Of a stretch of 15,653 nucleotides of DNA, positions 15,515 through 15,653 are shown piece after piece. A program made the translations under genes and the position numbers. This DNA is from Dehalococcoidia bacterium (GTDB lineage: Bacteria > Chloroflexota > Dehalococcoidia > UBA1151 > UBA1328). The stretch is from contig JASLNQ010000017.1 of the NCBI GenBank assembly GCA_030745955.1, positions 1 to 15,653 of the forward strand, in the 5' to 3' direction. The notes below the pieces were generated by a model. The model worked only from the letters and a program-made list of their open reading frames with translations, was not told the DNA's origin and searched no databases. The stretch's first letter is position 1; every line of letters starts with the position of its first letter.

Positions 15515-15653
15515 ATGGCTATCGCACGAACAAAAAACGTAGGAATTTCCGATTACAAGCTCCGGCTTGTGATGGACCAGATCCGAGGGAAAATGGTCAG
15601 CGATGCAGTTCCGGTGCTGCGCTACCTGACCAGCCCGGCCGCGGCCGAGATCC
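15515..15653 (+). CDS. rplV: 50S ribosomal protein L22, N-terminal part (cut by window end)
   Basis: The 46 visible residues, MAIARTKNVGISDYKLRLV then MDQIRGKMVSDAVPVLRYL, then TSPAAAEI, match the start of L22, which lines the exit tunnel with L4. The RLVMDQIRGK core and the AA-I segment are characteristic, although the usual SPxKARLV reads SDYKLRLV. ATG at 15515 is 2 bp after the rpsS stop. The tunnel-lining hairpin lies beyond the window. Confidence 0.93.
   Translation, partial: MAIARTKNVGISDYKLRLVMDQIRGKMVSDAVPVLRYLTSPAAAEI

Overview
This window is an ordinary core-genome region of a bacterium with moderately high GC. It holds two divergent gene blocks separated by a regulatory region of about 290 bp (9041-9331). 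No mobile elements, tRNA, rRNA or CRISPR arrays were found. The organism looks like a deep-branching or Gram-positive-type lineage. S12 carries the long N-terminal insertion seen in Firmicutes, the glutamine synthetase is of the non-adenylylated GSI-alpha type, and an orphan GlnR-like OmpR-family regulator sits beside glnA. My best guess is a Chloroflexota/Dehalococcoidia-like (for example SAR202-type) bacterium, but this is an inference without a database search.

Left block, minus strand (9040 down to 1): a nitrogen-assimilation cluster in the order glnR-like regulator, glnA (glutamine synthetase), gltB and gltD (glutamate synthase large and small subunits), and the start of nadE (glutamine-dependent NAD+ synthetase, cut by the window edge). 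glnA through nadE are tightly packed: gaps are 47 bp and 45 bp, and gltB/gltD overlap by 8 bp. They probably form one operon running from a promoter in the 337-bp gap after glnR. Together they fix ammonium through the GS-GOGAT cycle, and NadE uses glutamine as its amide donor.

Right block, plus strand (9332 to 15653): a merged str-S10 ribosomal operon, rpsL-rpsG-fusA-rpsJ-rplC-rplD-rplW-rplB-rpsS-rplV (last gene truncated). It is driven by a strong sigma70-type promoter at 9234-9263. The tuf gene usually found between fusA and rpsJ is missing.

No wholly new system is evident. The points most worth a second look are natural substitutions at functional sites of the translation machinery: S12 has Thr and Pro at both lysine positions tied to streptomycin, L4 has a changed tunnel loop, and L2 has Ala before its conserved His. 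Others are a GlnR-like receiver domain lacking its Asp, unusual active-site residues in the glutamine synthetase, and candidate regulatory motifs between the genes.
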